In this document: positions 21,853-33,907 of the stretch, piece by piece
How positions within the stretch are numbered: the stretch's first letter is position 1
Layout: every line of letters begins with the position of its first letter
Assembly (NCBI GenBank): GCA_021014325.1
Contig: CM037462.1
Location: 10,894,501 to 10,958,500, forward strand
Source of the DNA: Plazaster borealis
Lineage: Eukaryota; Echinodermata; Asteroidea; Forcipulatida; Labidiasteridae
Length of the DNA stretch: 64,000 bases
Direction: 5' to 3'
Position numbers and translations under genes: made by a program
Notes under the pieces: model-generated
Database searches by the model: none
Seen by the model: the letters and a program-made list of their open reading frames with translations, nothing else
What the model was told of the DNA's origin: nothing

Positions 21853-24800
21853 GTGCGCTTTAATTTTAAACAACTCAACAAGTTTAAATGTTTACTTTTT
21901 TTGTCATGTCATTTATCATAATCATGATGTTATTGTTGGTCTCCAACTTTCAAGTTTCATTGTGACGGTCAGTTGTAATTCGTTTCTCTACAGCTGCTTT
22001 GCCATCTCGGAATTTTAGCCGAAATGGATACTTTTTGAAAAGTGTAATCTTAAAAATAAGTCAGCATTGATTGATATATGGCAATTATATGGGTCTACAC
22101 TTTTACACTACAGACAGGGTATATCAATCATTCAGACACAGGGTAGGGAATGACTTTAAAAAAAATTGCAATCTTTTTATTCTCATACATGATACAGTCA
22201 TCATATTCATAGTCGTGGCCGAGCGGTCTAGTGCACCGAATTCAAGTTGTGGCTGAGACATTAATGTGGGTTCGAATCTCGGTCCCGGCACTTGTGTCCT
22301 TGAGCAAGACACTTAACTATAATTGCTCCTTGGCGTTTATATCCTAACTTATGGATCCTGCCGAGTAACGAAGTAGAAGTAGAAGTAGAAGTCTGTTTAG
22401 TGTTAGTCATAACCCGAATATACATTTTATAAACTTTATAAACAGTTCAAAATTAAATGTCTGATCTGCGGGTGTACTAACGAACGGTATACATGGAAAT
22501 TTGCAATTAAAATATGAAAAAACATCAACAATCACCATATTAACAACATCCTAAAACAGAATTAATAAACTAATTCAATGTTGGTAGTTCTGTAGTTGTG
22601 ATAATCATAACTTCTGATCCTCCTGATGCAGTGTTCTCCCAATAAACATGTTAACATGGTCCGCTGGTCAAATGCCAGTTAAAACTCCTGAGGACCAGTC
22701 AGAATTCTGTCCAACTAGTCCAGCTGGCTAGTTTATTGCTTATAAACCACTTCAGATCAGTTCAAATTACAAGTCCCACACTAACATGACTAATGACAAT
22801 GTTGAAAGAAAACCTTAAAATATGGACCAGTGAAAAAACTGGCTGACTAGTGACATGACAAGCTGACTGGTCCTGCTGGCCAGTCACTGAAACAGTTAAG
22901 GGCGAACCCTGCAGTCAAAGGTAAGGGACGTGATCAAGAAGAGCTGCGATTGTCGCAGCTTTGGGTCTAGGTACTACTAGTACTACTTGGTTTTTGGTTG
23001 TTTTCCTCCACAACACTTCCACGGGGGAATATAACCAAACTAGGGTCGGGAGGTTTAACAAAATTGTTGCTATAGTGTAGAAAGCCAGGTGTGGGATGAT
23101 AAACAGTATAACTAATATAGTTCTTTCTGTTTCTTGTTCTTGATGTAGGTGAACGACCTTTCAAGTGCGACTACCCCAACTGTGGTCGTGCCTTTGTGCA
23201 AAGCGGACAACTCAAGACGCACCAGAGGCTGCACACCGGGGAAAAGCCATTCTTCTGCACTGCTAAAGGTTAGTTACCGGTTATGTGGTTTATAGGGGCA
23301 GAATTGGGAGACTGTTGTTATATATAATTTTTGACATGGTGTGAAAATATCCATGGCGAAAATTTTAAAACCAGCACTTGGCAGAGTTCCCTGCCCAATC
23401 CATGCAGTACACTCTACTGACCCAATTTTTTTTTGACATCACTATCACAATAATCGGCTGCTGCTCCATTTTTGGAGTCAATGTCCCTGTGTTAGTGCAC
23501 ATTTTAGGCGACGCGGCGTTTACACGTTTACGAGTTTACACGTTTGTGAGCGTGCCAGCAGTAGCAGCGTGCGCATTGGTGCAAGGAGGTAATGCCTTAA
23601 ATCCAAGTTCATGTTTTTAGCGAGTGATGCAAGGAAATTCACTTTCGCATGAAGTATGAACCGTACTTAAATGTCCTCGTTCTAAATCACAGTAATTAGC
23701 CTTTTCGAGATATTATGGTTGACACTAGCCTAAGGGAGTGCACTGTTTGGTTTGGGGTATACAGACAGATTTACCCGAGCCAAGTGGTATTATAGTAATG
23801 TGTCCACCATTTCTCAAAATGGCTTATGGGGAAAGGTGTTAAAGTAATACACAAATTTTGAAAAAGTAACAAACATTGAACAGGTCATAAATTTTGTGCA
23901 TGTTCTTTGTTGAAATTATGAATACCCAGGTTGCACAAGTCGTTTCACACACGCCAATAGGCACTGTGCAGATCATCCGTATGCCACCCTACAAAGAGAA
24001 AGCAACGAGACATTGATGGAAGAGATTCTTCGCAACGATGAAAACAGTGAGGATGTGAACTTATGGTTACAGAAGTAAGTAGTACTACCACACCTGGGCC
24101 CAATATCTTGCTTAGAAATTTTCTGCTAAGCAAAAAGAGGCAGGATACCAGTCATAAATGGTACGCGTGGAATGCTATTTTGGCTGGTAACCTTATTCTG
24201 GTAAGCATGTTGCTATCATGCTTTGCTACATTTTGGGTTTAGGCAGCTCTGTGTAAATGGGCCGTGGAGTTATACCAGAGCACTGCTCGTTCCCAATTTC
24301 ACAGCTCTGCTGAAAGGCCATGTAAAACAAAAAGAGTCACTTGGCATCCCTGCCCAAACGGCAACCACACCCCCACTTATTTTTGTTTGTGGGTTTGATT
24401 AAACCCCCCAAAACTTAAACACTTACTGTAGGAACTGCAACTGAGAAGCGTAAATTGACTGTTGACGCGTCAAATTATCATCGCTTGCAGTTGTTGTGGT
24501 AATATCGGAACATAAACAGACTAATATTATCATGTTGGAGCAATGACCAGCAAGGTGCTCATCATGCGCTGCCAGTTGATCTGCCTTAACTATCCATTTC
24601 TTGCTGTTGTGGTAGTCTGGGTGCCAGCCCAGGGTTTGCCCTTAACTTGTTTTAGTGACTGGCCAACAGGACCAGTTAGCTTTGTCATGTCAGTAGTCTG
24701 TCAGCTTTCTCACTGGTCACATTTCAAATGAAATAGGGATGCTTTTCAACATTGAAATAGTCGGCCGAACCACTTCTGACTGGTCCTCATGTGTTTTAAC

Positions 24801-25177
24801 TGGCATTTGGCCAGCGGACCACTGTTAAGGGAGAAGGCTTCAACCTGTTTTTGAATACCACTACATTGCATGGCAAGTGCATGCAATGTGGTTGATGGTG
24901 TGTTGTTTTTATTTAAAAAATCTTTAACAAATAAACATACATTTTATGTTTTCATTACAGGTATGTGGAAAGCTACCGAGAGCGAATTGACACAAAACTG
25001 CAAGAACAACAGGCCAAGAGGAAACGCGAAGCGGACATGATGGCTCAGAATGGAAGCACCCCAAAGCGCCCTCGCGCCTTGGCACGTCGGCGACTCCAGG
25101 AACAACGAGAGAAGATGTTAGGAGCGATGGCGCTGATCGAGTTAGCGCACAAACTCCCTGCTGAGAGCCCGCGATAA
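21465..25177 (+). CDS. ZNF367: ZNF367-type C2H2 zinc-finger protein (whole gene, 4 coding exons)
   Basis: The joined coding exons are 21465-21852, 23149-23268, 23930-24074 and 24961-25177, giving 289 residues (human ZNF367 is about 350). Finger 1: C108, C111, H124, H128. Finger 2: C136, C141, H154, H158 with the TGEKPF linker. A third, shortened motif has C166, C171, H181, H185; the same compressed SRFTHANRH form is recalled in human ZNF367. After the fingers come a charged helical region, a basic patch [10 protein letters not shown] (253-262, possible nuclear signal) and [20 protein letters not shown], nearly identical to the human C-terminus and probably coiled coil. The N-terminal 100 residues are Ser/Pro-rich with SP and TP sites. 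It is a presumed nuclear DNA-binding transcription factor. The start at 21465 has A at -3 and G at +4. Confidence 0.95.
22213..22400 (+). mobile_element. SINE head (GTGGCCGAGCGGT) in ZNF367-like intron 1
   Basis: Box A-like TCGTGGCCGAGCGGTCTAG and box B-like GGTTCGAATCTC, then CTTGTGTCCTTGAGCAAGAC as in the full element at 40899. It ends in GAAGTA repeats. Confidence 0.7.
22655..22900. repeat. ACTGGTC-rich dispersed repeat
   Basis: Inverted pieces of CCGCTGGTCAAATGCCAG and GGACCAGTCAG; relatives at 24640-24822 and 40790-40850, and the 34-bp minisatellite unit shares the vocabulary. Confidence 0.5.
23149..23268 (+). CDS. ZNF367: ZNF367-like coding exon 2 (zinc finger 2)
   Basis: This 120-base exon begins with the ERPF linker, contains [20 protein letters not shown] and the start of motif 3. 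The acceptor TTGATGTAG|GT completes the Gly codon split from exon 1; the donor is AAAG|GTTAGT. Confidence 0.95.
23930..24074 (+). CDS. ZNF367: ZNF367-like coding exon 3 (third finger-like motif)
   Basis: This exon encodes [20 protein letters not shown] and a Glu/Asn-rich stretch ending LWLQ. The acceptor is ATACCCAG|GT and the donor [21 protein letters not shown] is diagnostic for ZNF367. Confidence 0.94.
24097..24262. mobile_element. Family-A MITE in ZNF367-like intron 3
   Basis: Starts GGGCCCAATATCTTGCTTAG about 20 bases after the exon 3 donor and ends AGCTCTGTGTAAATGGGCC. Confidence 0.7.
24961..25177 (+). CDS. ZNF367: ZNF367-like coding exon 4
   Basis: This exon encodes residues 219-289 and stops with TAA at 25175-25177. 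It holds [10 protein letters not shown], a Lys/Arg-rich NLS-like patch, and the conserved [20 protein letters not shown]. The acceptor is TTCATTACAG. The exon happens to start GTATGT, itself donor-like. Confidence 0.94.
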
Positions 25178-25311
25178 TGCTTTTAAAATGCACTCAAAAA
25201 GTTGCTATTTATTATCCCAATATCTGAGATGTCTTCAAAAATCATGTTTTGTAAAGGACGAGGAGTCCGACAGCTTGACAAGTGCCTCAGGGCTCTCTGC
25301 TGCCCCCATCT

Positions 25312-25507
25312 GGGCCCAATTTCATAGAGCTGCTTAAGCAGAAAATATTGCTTAGTAACTATTTACTGCTTAGCAGAAATGAGCAGGATACCAGTCACAA
25401 ATTGTACATGTGACATGGTACTTTGGCTGGTAACCCTGTTCTGGTAAGCATAATTTTGTTGTGCTTGGCTACTTTCTGTGCTTAAGCAGCTCTATGAAAT
25501 TGGGCCC
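25312..25507. mobile_element. Family-A MITE, near-intact
   Basis: GGGCCCAATTTCATAGAGCT and AGCTCTATGAAATTGGGCCC are perfect inverted ends. It lies in the ZNF367-like 3' flank or 3' UTR. Confidence 0.85.
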
Positions 25508-26408
25508 AGCCCAGGGTGTCAAAATGTTACCCTTTAAAGCCTTGTCATTAGGAAATGGTTAGTTAGACGGAAGTAACAGGGTTACAATACTTAACCGAAT
25601 AGTAAAGTACCAACTGAAATTGTTTTTTATGGGGGGGGGGGGTAATTCAAGGGGGTACTGAAGCCCCTTTCACACTAAAACAAATTCCCATGAAAATTTA
25701 TTTGATGTTTCCAACTTGAATTGTTAACCCGTGCAAACCATGAAAAAAAAAGCAACTTCCTAGGAAATAGCTACTCCTGCTTGGGAGTAGGGTTAAGCCA
25801 GATAACCCAAGAGGTTTGCATCTTGAGTTCGCTTTTTTTTTTTTTTTTTTGCCAGGAAAATTGCATCAAGTGTGAAATAGGGAGTGACGGCGGTGGGGTT
25901 AACATTCCCCAGGAATTTCCTGGGATTTTATTTCCTTGGAATTGGCTCGGTAGTGTGAAAGAGGGCTTTATAAGGCATTTTCAGGGAAATTGAGGAATCC
26001 GAGTGCCTCTATTAACATTAATCCATACATTTTTAAGGGGGGGGGGGAATATGGTAATTTAGGTTTTTCTATCTACTGCCTTCTCATGTCAAAGGTCACC
26101 AACTTATCAGACAAAATTATTCCATTCAATTTTCTACAAGAAAATTGACACTACCTTCCTTACGATAAATGTTTATGTTATGTTGTGTTTTATAATATGC
26201 TTAATCGGTCCAAGACTGCTTGTAAATGCCAATTTAAAAAAGCGTTTAACCACTTTTATCATAGATGAATATGTATATAATAGAAGAAATAGTAGTATTT
26301 CGTTTTTTTGTTTTTAAAGTGTGCTTGCTTTATGACTATTCTCAGTTGCACGGAAAGGATTTCAGTTTGTGGAAAGTTTTTTACAGATTTGCATTTCAGT
26401 TGACTGTA

Positions 26409-26414
26409 AATAAA
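26409..26414 (+). promoter_or_regulatory. Candidate ZNF367-like poly(A) signal, duplicated
   Basis: This is the first AATAAA downstream of the ZNF367-like stop, about 1.2 kb after it. It lies inside the tandemly duplicated unit and recurs at 27608-27613. Its use as the gene's 3' end is inference. Confidence 0.35.
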
Positions 26415-26596
26415 AATTGTGTAATTTCAAAACTTTATTTCTTAGCTTATTACGATTGTGTCATTCCCTAACTTGGAATACCTGATCAGACGGTTGTTGC
26501 GCCTGTCTTAAGTACAGTGGGGCATATCCAGCACTTTAGTTGGGATAATTACTATCAAGTTGGTGGCATTGTGCTGCACTCCAACACATTTGCGTT

Positions 26597-26973
26597 TTAA
26601 AGGGTCTGTATACGTTTGGTAATGACTCTGAAAAATAATGGCAATAAAAACTTACTTGGTAAGAAGTACAGCAGCTTTGGATAGTATAATGCATTTTGAG
26701 AAACTTTTCACTTCAAAGTACTGCGGTTATGGAAAAAAAGATATCACTTTTTATCCCCAAAAATTGAATCTGAGAAGCGTTACTGCAGTAACGTTTCTTA
26801 GATTATTCTTCCTGTGTGGAGATAACCGTCTAAGATTTTCGGTAATATCTCAAAAACGCTACCACCTTTTGAAATGAAATTTTCACAGGTTAGTTTTATG
26901 GTATATATCTACAACTATATAGGATTGAAACAAACAGTGGGTTCCAATTACCAAATGTATACAATCCCTTTAA
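26597..26973. mobile_element. TTTAAAGGG MITE within unit 1
   Basis: TTAAAGGGTCTGTATACG at the left and GTATACAATCCCTTTAA at the right, with long internal self-complementarity. A copy in unit 2 is at 27796-28171 and an inverse copy at 58178-58571. Confidence 0.8.
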
Positions 26974-27090
26974 AACAAACTGACTCTTTGAAATGGAGGT
27001 AATATAAATAAAGTAAAAAAGGAAAAAGAACCTTTTGGTAAATTTGTCTGTTTATTTTGAGCGACTTGTGTGTCAATGGTTTTCCCAAAT

Positions 27091-28288
27091 CGGTGGGGTT
27101 AACATTCCCCAGGAATTTCCTGGGATTTTATTTCCTTGGAATTGGCTCGGTAGTGTGAAAGAGGGCTTTATAAGGCATTTTCAGGGAAATTGAGGAATCC
27201 GAGTGCCTCTATTAACATTAATCCATACATTTTTAAGGGGGGGGGGAATATGGTAATTTAGGTATTTCTATCTACTGCCTTCTCATGTCAAAGGTCACCA
27301 ACTTATCAGACAAAATTATTCCATTCAATTTTCTACAAGAAAATTGACACTACCTTCCTTACGATAAATGTTTATGTTATGTTGTGTTTTATAATATGCT
27401 TAATCGGTCCAAGACTGCTTGTAAATGCCAATTTAAAAAAGCGTTTAACCACTTTTATCATAGATGAATATGTATATAATAGAAGAAATAGTAGTATTTC
27501 GTTTTTTTGTTTTTAAAGTGTGCTTGCTTTATGACTATTCTCAGTTGCACGGAAAGGATTTCAGTTTGTGGAAAGTTTTTTACAGATTTGCATTTCAGTT
27601 GACTGTAAATAAAAATTGTGTAATTTCAAAACTTTATTTCTTAGCTTATTACGATTGTGTCATTCCCTAACTTGGAATACCTGATCAGACGGTTGTTGCG
27701 CCTGTCTTAAGTACAGTGGGGCATATCCAGCACTTTAGTTGGGATAATTACTATCAAGTTGGTGGCATTGTGCTGCACTCCAACACATTTGCGTTTTAAA
27801 GGGTCTGTATACGTTTGGTAATGACTCTGAAAAATAATGGCAATAAATACTTACTTGGTAAGAAGTACAGCAGCTTTAGATAGTATAATGCATTTTGAGA
27901 AACTTTTCACTTAAAAGTACTGCGGTTATGGAAAAAGGTATCACTTTTTATCCCCAAAATTTTGAATCTGAGAAGCTTTACTGCAGTAACGTTTCTTAGA
28001 TTATTCTTCCTGTGTGGAGATAACCGTCTAAGATTTTCGGTAATATCTCAAAAACGCTACCACCTTTTGAAATGAAATTTTCACAGGTTAGTTTTATGGT
28101 ATATATCTACAACTATATAGGATTGAAACAAACAGTGGGTTCCAATTACCAAATGTATACAATCCCTTTAAAACAAACTGACTCTTTGAAATGGAGGTAA
28201 TATAAATAAAGTAAAAAAGGAAAAAGAACCTTTTGGTAAATTTGTCTGTTTATTTTGAGCGACTTGTGTGTCAATGGTTTTCCCAAAT
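27091..28288. repeat. Tandem duplication, unit 2 (1198 bp)
   Basis: Near-identical to unit 1. Differences seen include one G fewer in the poly-G run, changes within the MITE (AAAAAC/AATAC, GGAAAAAAAGATA/GGAAAAAGGTA) and TTTTTC/TATTTC. Confidence 0.95.
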
Positions 28289-28504
28289 GTTTGTTTTTGG
28301 TAAACAAAAATCAGAATTTGAAACTTTACCTGATGTCGAATTAAGTTGTTTTTGAACCTATTTATTTCATACAAATAAAGTGAGCAGCTCTTAATAGACA
28401 GTTGATCAGAAAAACAAATCTTTAGAATGTGTTTAGCAATCGTAGCGATAAGTATTACTATAGGTCTTCCATCATTTTCAGCATTTAACCCTGCATGACA
28501 CCAT

Positions 28505-28842
28505 CAACAAAATAATAATAACTAGTTCTTATATAGCGCATTTCACAGTAACGTCTCAATGCGCTTGGTCATTGGGCCAATAACATTCGTTTAATCTTTC
28601 TCAGCTCCCTGGGGAGCATTCAGCCCCAAGCTGCCGTAGCGCTCGGAAGGCTTTTCAAACACAATATCAGCCTCTACCCTCGCAGGTACCCATTTATACC
28701 CCTGAGTGAAGAGAAGCAATTATAGTAAAGCATCTTGCTCAAGGATACAAGTGTTATGACCGGGATTCGAACCCACACCCCGATGACTTAACCATCGGAA
28801 CTTGAATTCGATGCTTTAAACCAATCGGCCACACGACACCCC
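28505..28842 (-). mobile_element. tRNA-derived SINE, second type
   Basis: The minus strand runs from a head with GTGTGGCCGATTGGTTTAAAG and GGTTCGAATCCCGG to the tail AAGCGCATTGAGACGTTACT ending in ATT repeats. The same element is on the plus strand at 62102-62460. Confidence 0.8.
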
Positions 28843-29394
28843 AAAATCACACAATGTACCAAGTGCCGCTGTATTAAATTTACAACCCACGCAACGCATG
28901 CGATAAACCAGGCTGTGCTCTAAGGTCAAGTGGCCAATTTAAATGTTGCATCATTCTGTTTCACACAAAATACATCTGTGTTCTTCAATTGTTTCTTTGT
29001 TCAATTATTTGTTTAATTTTAAGAGTCACCACCACTCAATAAAGAGATTTATTACATGGCGTCACCACAAACCTTAGTATTTCCACCATGCATAGCTTCA
29101 AGTCCCATCTGTTTGATTTTGTAAACCTTAAACTTTCGCCATCACATAAGCCCTGTTTCTCGCTACAGATGATTTACCCATAATCATCATAACCATCCAA
29201 TAACTTTCAATATTTTGTTTATGTTTTGGTTTTTTCTGTTTGTTTGCTGTTGCTGTTGTTGTTGCTATTTTGTAAGGGGTTGTTGAGACCCCTCCCTGGT
29301 AAAATTCCTGAATCTGCATCTGAATGCCTGTGATGCTTTGACCAAGACACATTACAAGTTCTATCAATAGAGGGCGCTATGACAGTTACACTGT

Positions 29395-29595
29395 CAGAGC
29401 TGTGTATTGAGAGAGTTGCGACAACTTGCGATTAGAAGCCATTTTGTCTCCAAAAAATGCATTGGCGAATACAGGGTGCCAGACTAGTCTGCCCATTGGG
29501 TTGTGCTGCATTTGGGAACAAAATGGCGTCCAGCAACCACGTGACCGGAGAAAGCTGGTCCCTCCATGTCGCAACTCTCTCAATACACAGCTCTG
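29395..29595. mobile_element. hAT-type MITE with 8-bp target duplication
   Basis: The 29-base ends starting CAGAGCTGTGTATTG are perfect inverted repeats (29395-29423 and 29567-29595), and TACACTGT flanks both sides (29387-29394 and 29596-29603). CAG-type ends with an 8-bp duplication are the hAT pattern. Confidence 0.9.
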
Positions 29596-31883
29596 TACAC
29601 TGTGACTTATGATACAATAGCCAAGTAATTGTAGGAAGAAAGTAATGGGGGCGGGGGGGGGGGGTGGTCCAGACCCCCTGTATGGGGATCGCGGTAAGCA
29701 CCGGAGGCTTCGTAGAGCCTGCAGATGTTCTTAGCGTGTTCTCAGCAGTGTGTGGGTTTGAGTCCTGGTCGTGACACTTGTGTCCTTGAGCAAGATACTT
29801 TACCATAATTGCCACATCCTTCGGATGGGACATTAAGCCATAGGTCCCGTGTATACTGGGATGTGTAGTGCACGTAAAAGAACCCAGAATCGTGGAAGAG
29901 TAGGGGTTAACCCTGGTGGTTCTGGTTCACATAGCAAGCACGCTTGTTTACAGGTTTCAGGCTTGAGAGCTAAGTTCACTTATGAGGCATCCTTGGTTTC
30001 ATTACCAGAAATATGTTATGATAACATAAAAAAGTGTTAAACATAAGCAAAGCAAAAGACACGCTAGCTTGCCGGCAGTTCTTGTAAGCAATAATGTTGA
30101 ATCATGGTGAGCGCACACATGCTGTCAAATCTTATCAATCGTTTTTGATGAAATACACTTTTGCTTATAGTTTTCTGCAGAATTTTGCTTACCGGTAAAA
30201 CAGTTTTTTGTCTTTTGTGGGCCTGGATCACTTTTGACTGTCTCTGTTGACCTAAATTACAACCTTTGATGCTATTGATGATATCAAGTGTTAACGATTC
30301 ATCTGTGGAAATAAATAGTAAATTTATCATTTCAAAAAGTGAAATAAACAAAACAAACTTTAGCGACACAATGGTAGGTTTTTACTTGGCTGTATTTATT
30401 TACTCAAAGCAAATGTGGGGCAAATGTCTACTTCCCCCAAAACAACTTTATGAAGAACTTCTTTCAAAAAGAGGAAATCTTACTTTTAAGAAACTAAAAA
30501 AAAAAAACCATGGCTATAATCAGGTTCTTAAAATATTCCACAGAAGACGAGGGGGCAAATCTTACTAAAGCTGGTGAGAGTACAGAACAATCTTGTTCAG
30601 TAGAAGCAGGACACCAGACCAGGCCTCTGATGTTTTTGGCTATGGCTCTTTTCGAAACAATCGCTTCAGCTTATGGACTCCGGCTTGAGCTTGGCAGTAA
30701 TTTTGAAAAACATACAATTTCGGTAGAGGATTTCAAACAGGTGGACAGTGTCTAAGCCAGAGCCATAAGCCAGAGCCATAAGCCAGAGCCATAAGTCGTG
30801 GTTTAAACAATGGCCTATGTCTTCATAATTTTCCTCTACTGATGGCCAGCTCTGTGAAAGTTTAAACCCTAAACTTGTCATATATTATACAATATCAATC
30901 AAATCAATTTATAAGTCTATCGCTCTAGTCACAACAGAACTTCTCAACTTATCCTCTACTTAAATATCTACATAAAAATGATCTGGTATTTTAAAATCAA
31001 GTTGTAGAAATAATCACCAGATCCGTTTTCAAAAGATAAATTAGTTTTTAACTTCAAACAATAACTCGGTATGTAGTCCTCTTTGGCAATGTAAGAACAA
31101 TTATATCCGCAAACAATCAATAAATACTTCTTCACGAAAAAAAAGTTATAGTACAATTTCGAGAAAATGCTGTTTTTCAGATACTCCACTGCGCTGCTGA
31201 TTTCGCTGTGTACAAGAAATCCAACTAGGCGCTCTACTTGCTAAAACTGAGCAAACAATAAGGTGTGATGAATTTTTGTCAACAAGAATCTGTCACAAAA
31301 TAAAAGAGCAGAATTTGCCACGCCCAAGATCCAGTTTGCGAGGATTTCTTATTTGTTTTAAATCGGGGTTATCATATGGAGCTTTCAAAATCATCAATCT
31401 GTTTTTTTGTTTTTTATCTATAATTTTTTGGTTTTTACCACTAAAGAACCAATTCATTTCCTAAAATATTTGATACGCTTTTAAACAACTCTACGAAAAA
31501 AGCCAATACAAAGCTTATAGAAACCTGTTAATGCTAATATTATTCTTACGTGGAAATACCAAAGTTTTATAAAAGAAAGTGCTGTTATAAAACAAGTAAT
31601 TTTTACGACTGGGTCCAACAAAAAGCACTATAGTGACTGTGAGATTCTTAAGACTCGTTAGGATTACCCTATTAATTAGTGGCAAGTATATACTGCACGG
31701 GAAAGTGGCAAGAATTTTATCAACATATTGCATAGACTAGTCCAATTAAATAAGAATTTAGTGCTAATATTTATTTTCCGTTAGGCATAAATATGTTGTT
31801 ATAAAACTTCACTCTGTGGTTTTGGTTTATTTTAGTACAACATGGACATCTCTATTCATTTCTGAATATACTCATATCAACAA

Positions 31884-32440
31884 GAAATTGCAACATCAAT
31901 TATTTACAAAGGTCTGACAAGCAGGGGGACTCGGTTTTATAGGCCTTTATCATGGGCACATGGGCACATACAGCCATCTTGTTCCTCCTCCATACAAAAC
32001 AGTGAAAACCAAATCGTGATAAGCAAATTTCTTTGCTAAGCACGAAATGAGTGGAGTACCAGTCACAGCAACGGTAACTGTATGGTATTTTGGCTGGTAA
32101 CCTATTTTTCCTAAGCAAGAGTTTTCTGTGCTTAGCAAGTTTTGTGCTTAAATGCTTTATGAAATTGGAACATCAATTATTTACAAAGGTCTGACAAGCA
32201 GGGGGACTCGGTTTTATAGGCCTTTATCATGGGCACATGGGCACATACAGCCATCTTGTTCCTCCTCCATACAAAACAGTGATAACCAAATCGTGATAAG
32301 CAAATTTCTTTGCTCAGCACGAAATGAGTGGAGTACCAGTCACAGCAATGGTAACTGTATGGTATTTTGGCTGGTAACCTATTTTTCCTAAGCAAGAGTT
32401 TTCTGTGCTTAGCATTTTGTGCTTACATGCTTTATTGGGC
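31884..32440. repeat. Two tandem copies of a 277-bp unit
   Basis: 31884-32160 and 32161-32440 are nearly identical; each contains part of a family-A-like palindrome (TACCAGTCACAGCAA, TGGCTGGTAACC). Confidence 0.85.
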
Positions 32441-32454
32441 CCTGGTCTCTTTTC

Positions 32455-32735
32455 TAAATTATGACAAACAGTCATGTGCATGTGTTTGTACACTTGTTGT
32501 TTAGATGATCTCCCCAACAAGGGGACTCAGCAAAAGCTCCCACAAGGGGATATAAACGCCAAGCTGGCAACCGCCAATCTCTCTCATACAAAAAATTGGT
32601 TTAATGTCTATGAATGTGAATAGCACATAAATTGTGATTCAGTAACCAGACAATACTTGTTCTAGTCATTGTGAAGTCAGCAGTTAGCTTGGCCAGATTC
32701 GAACCCACAACCTAGAGATTGAAAGTCCTGCAGTC
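32455..32735 (-). mobile_element. tRNA-derived SINE, inverse of 62460-62680
   Basis: GATCTCCCCAACAAGGGGACTCAG, TGTGATTCAGTAACC and the box-B-like AGATTCGAACCCACAACC correspond in reverse to the sequence downstream of 62460. Confidence 0.6.
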
Positions 32736-33154
32736 TTGTTTGTAAGTGTGTGATATTTCAATTACAAACCACTCCTACTTCACACAGACTGGCTTCAATG
32801 ATTATCAAACGCACAAAAGAAACACATTGAGCTAAATTCTTGTTTTCTTTTACACAAGAAGCTTTAGCCTTTTGGCAATTGCATAATAGAATGATTCATT
32901 AAGCTCCGCCCCTTACTGCATCAACCAATCACGATAGTGAACATGAACCCTAAAATAATGACAAAAGTGTTACTTTGTTGAAATCTTATGACAGAAATGC
33001 ATACAAGTTTTTGCCGCAGGGCTTTTTTTCCAAACTTAGGCACAGGCTCCGGGCTCTGTTTGATGTTGATTTTATTTTGTTTCATTTCACTTTATTTATT
33101 CTGGACTCTCAGAAGAGCAAACTTAATCACTCTACCTAGCCAATGGAGAGAAGG

Positions 33155-33352
33155 CAAGGAAGGAAGTTTCAGTTTTAGTTGTGGGGAGGAAAACCCCAGA
33201 GAATTTTTCAAGGGAAAACCCATGCAGTCAGGTAGGGACTGAAAACCCAATCAACGTAGTCCACATCCACGTAGTGCCCCCGGTTTATTGATTCGAACCG
33301 GGGTCCTAGAGGTGCATGGAAGGTGAGGAAAGATACCACTATGCCAACCCGA
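33155..33352 (-). mobile_element. SINE with GGAGGAAAACCCCAGAG body
   Basis: Other copies: 51285-51502, 51690-51863 and, on the plus strand, 49259-49495. The head at the right holds TTGATTCGAACCGGGGTCCT on this strand. Confidence 0.65.
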
Positions 33353-33614
33353 TGCACCATGACAAATGCATACTGCTCCAAAATCGATGACTTAGCCCAA
33401 GCTGGAACTAGAGCCCAAACCTACAATTGGAAAAGTCCAGACTCTTGGATTGCTGCATTTTGTCTTATGTGGTTGGTGCAGGGCCAGAGCAAGGGGCATG
33501 TCAGTACCTGCTACCCACACGGGCACCGTTGATAGACAGTTTCCATGGTGGGAGGGGCTTAACGTAGTAGTCCTGGACTTGTTTGAACTGTTTTAACAAA
33601 ATTTGTTTTGATTT

Positions 33615-33725
33615 ATTTGCGGTTGGGATTTGAACCTGCGACCTCTGGATTAACGTGCCGGCACTCTACCAACTGAGCTATCTAGCCCTAATGTTGGTGG
33701 TCTCCCTATTTGTCAGTATCTTTGT
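33615..33725 (-). mobile_element. tRNA-derived SINE head
   Basis: Minus strand: TAGATAGCTCAGTTGGTAGA, then AGAGGTCGCAGGTTCAAATC. The acceptor arms do not pair, so it is not a working tRNA gene. Confidence 0.65.
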
Positions 33726-33907
33726 TCGAGGTGCCAGCATAAGCCAAAAATAAAAAGTCACATCCCCTTCAGGCGATCCCTCTCCTCCCGCTTCCCAGGT
33801 TGTATCGTAAACTTGGGTGTGATCCCTGGCTATACAGCAGTCAGCTTGAATGGCTTCTGACTGACACCCGAACAAAGATATTGACAAAATGGGGAGACTG
33901 CCAACAT

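Larger units (their letters stand above)
25891..27090. repeat. Tandem duplication, unit 1 (1200 bp)
   Basis: Begins CGGTGGGGTTAACATTCCCC and runs to TTTTCCCAAAT; the following 1198 bases repeat it with very few differences. The unit contains a complete TTAA-ended MITE (26597-26973). Confidence 0.95.

Noticed and set aside
26265..27670. Two identical 68-codon plus-strand frames
   Set aside because: They are identical only because they lie in the two tandem duplication units; no start context, motif or splice evidence supports a gene.
29432..29833. 133-codon minus-strand frame
   Set aside because: It spans the hAT-type MITE and a degenerate SINE.
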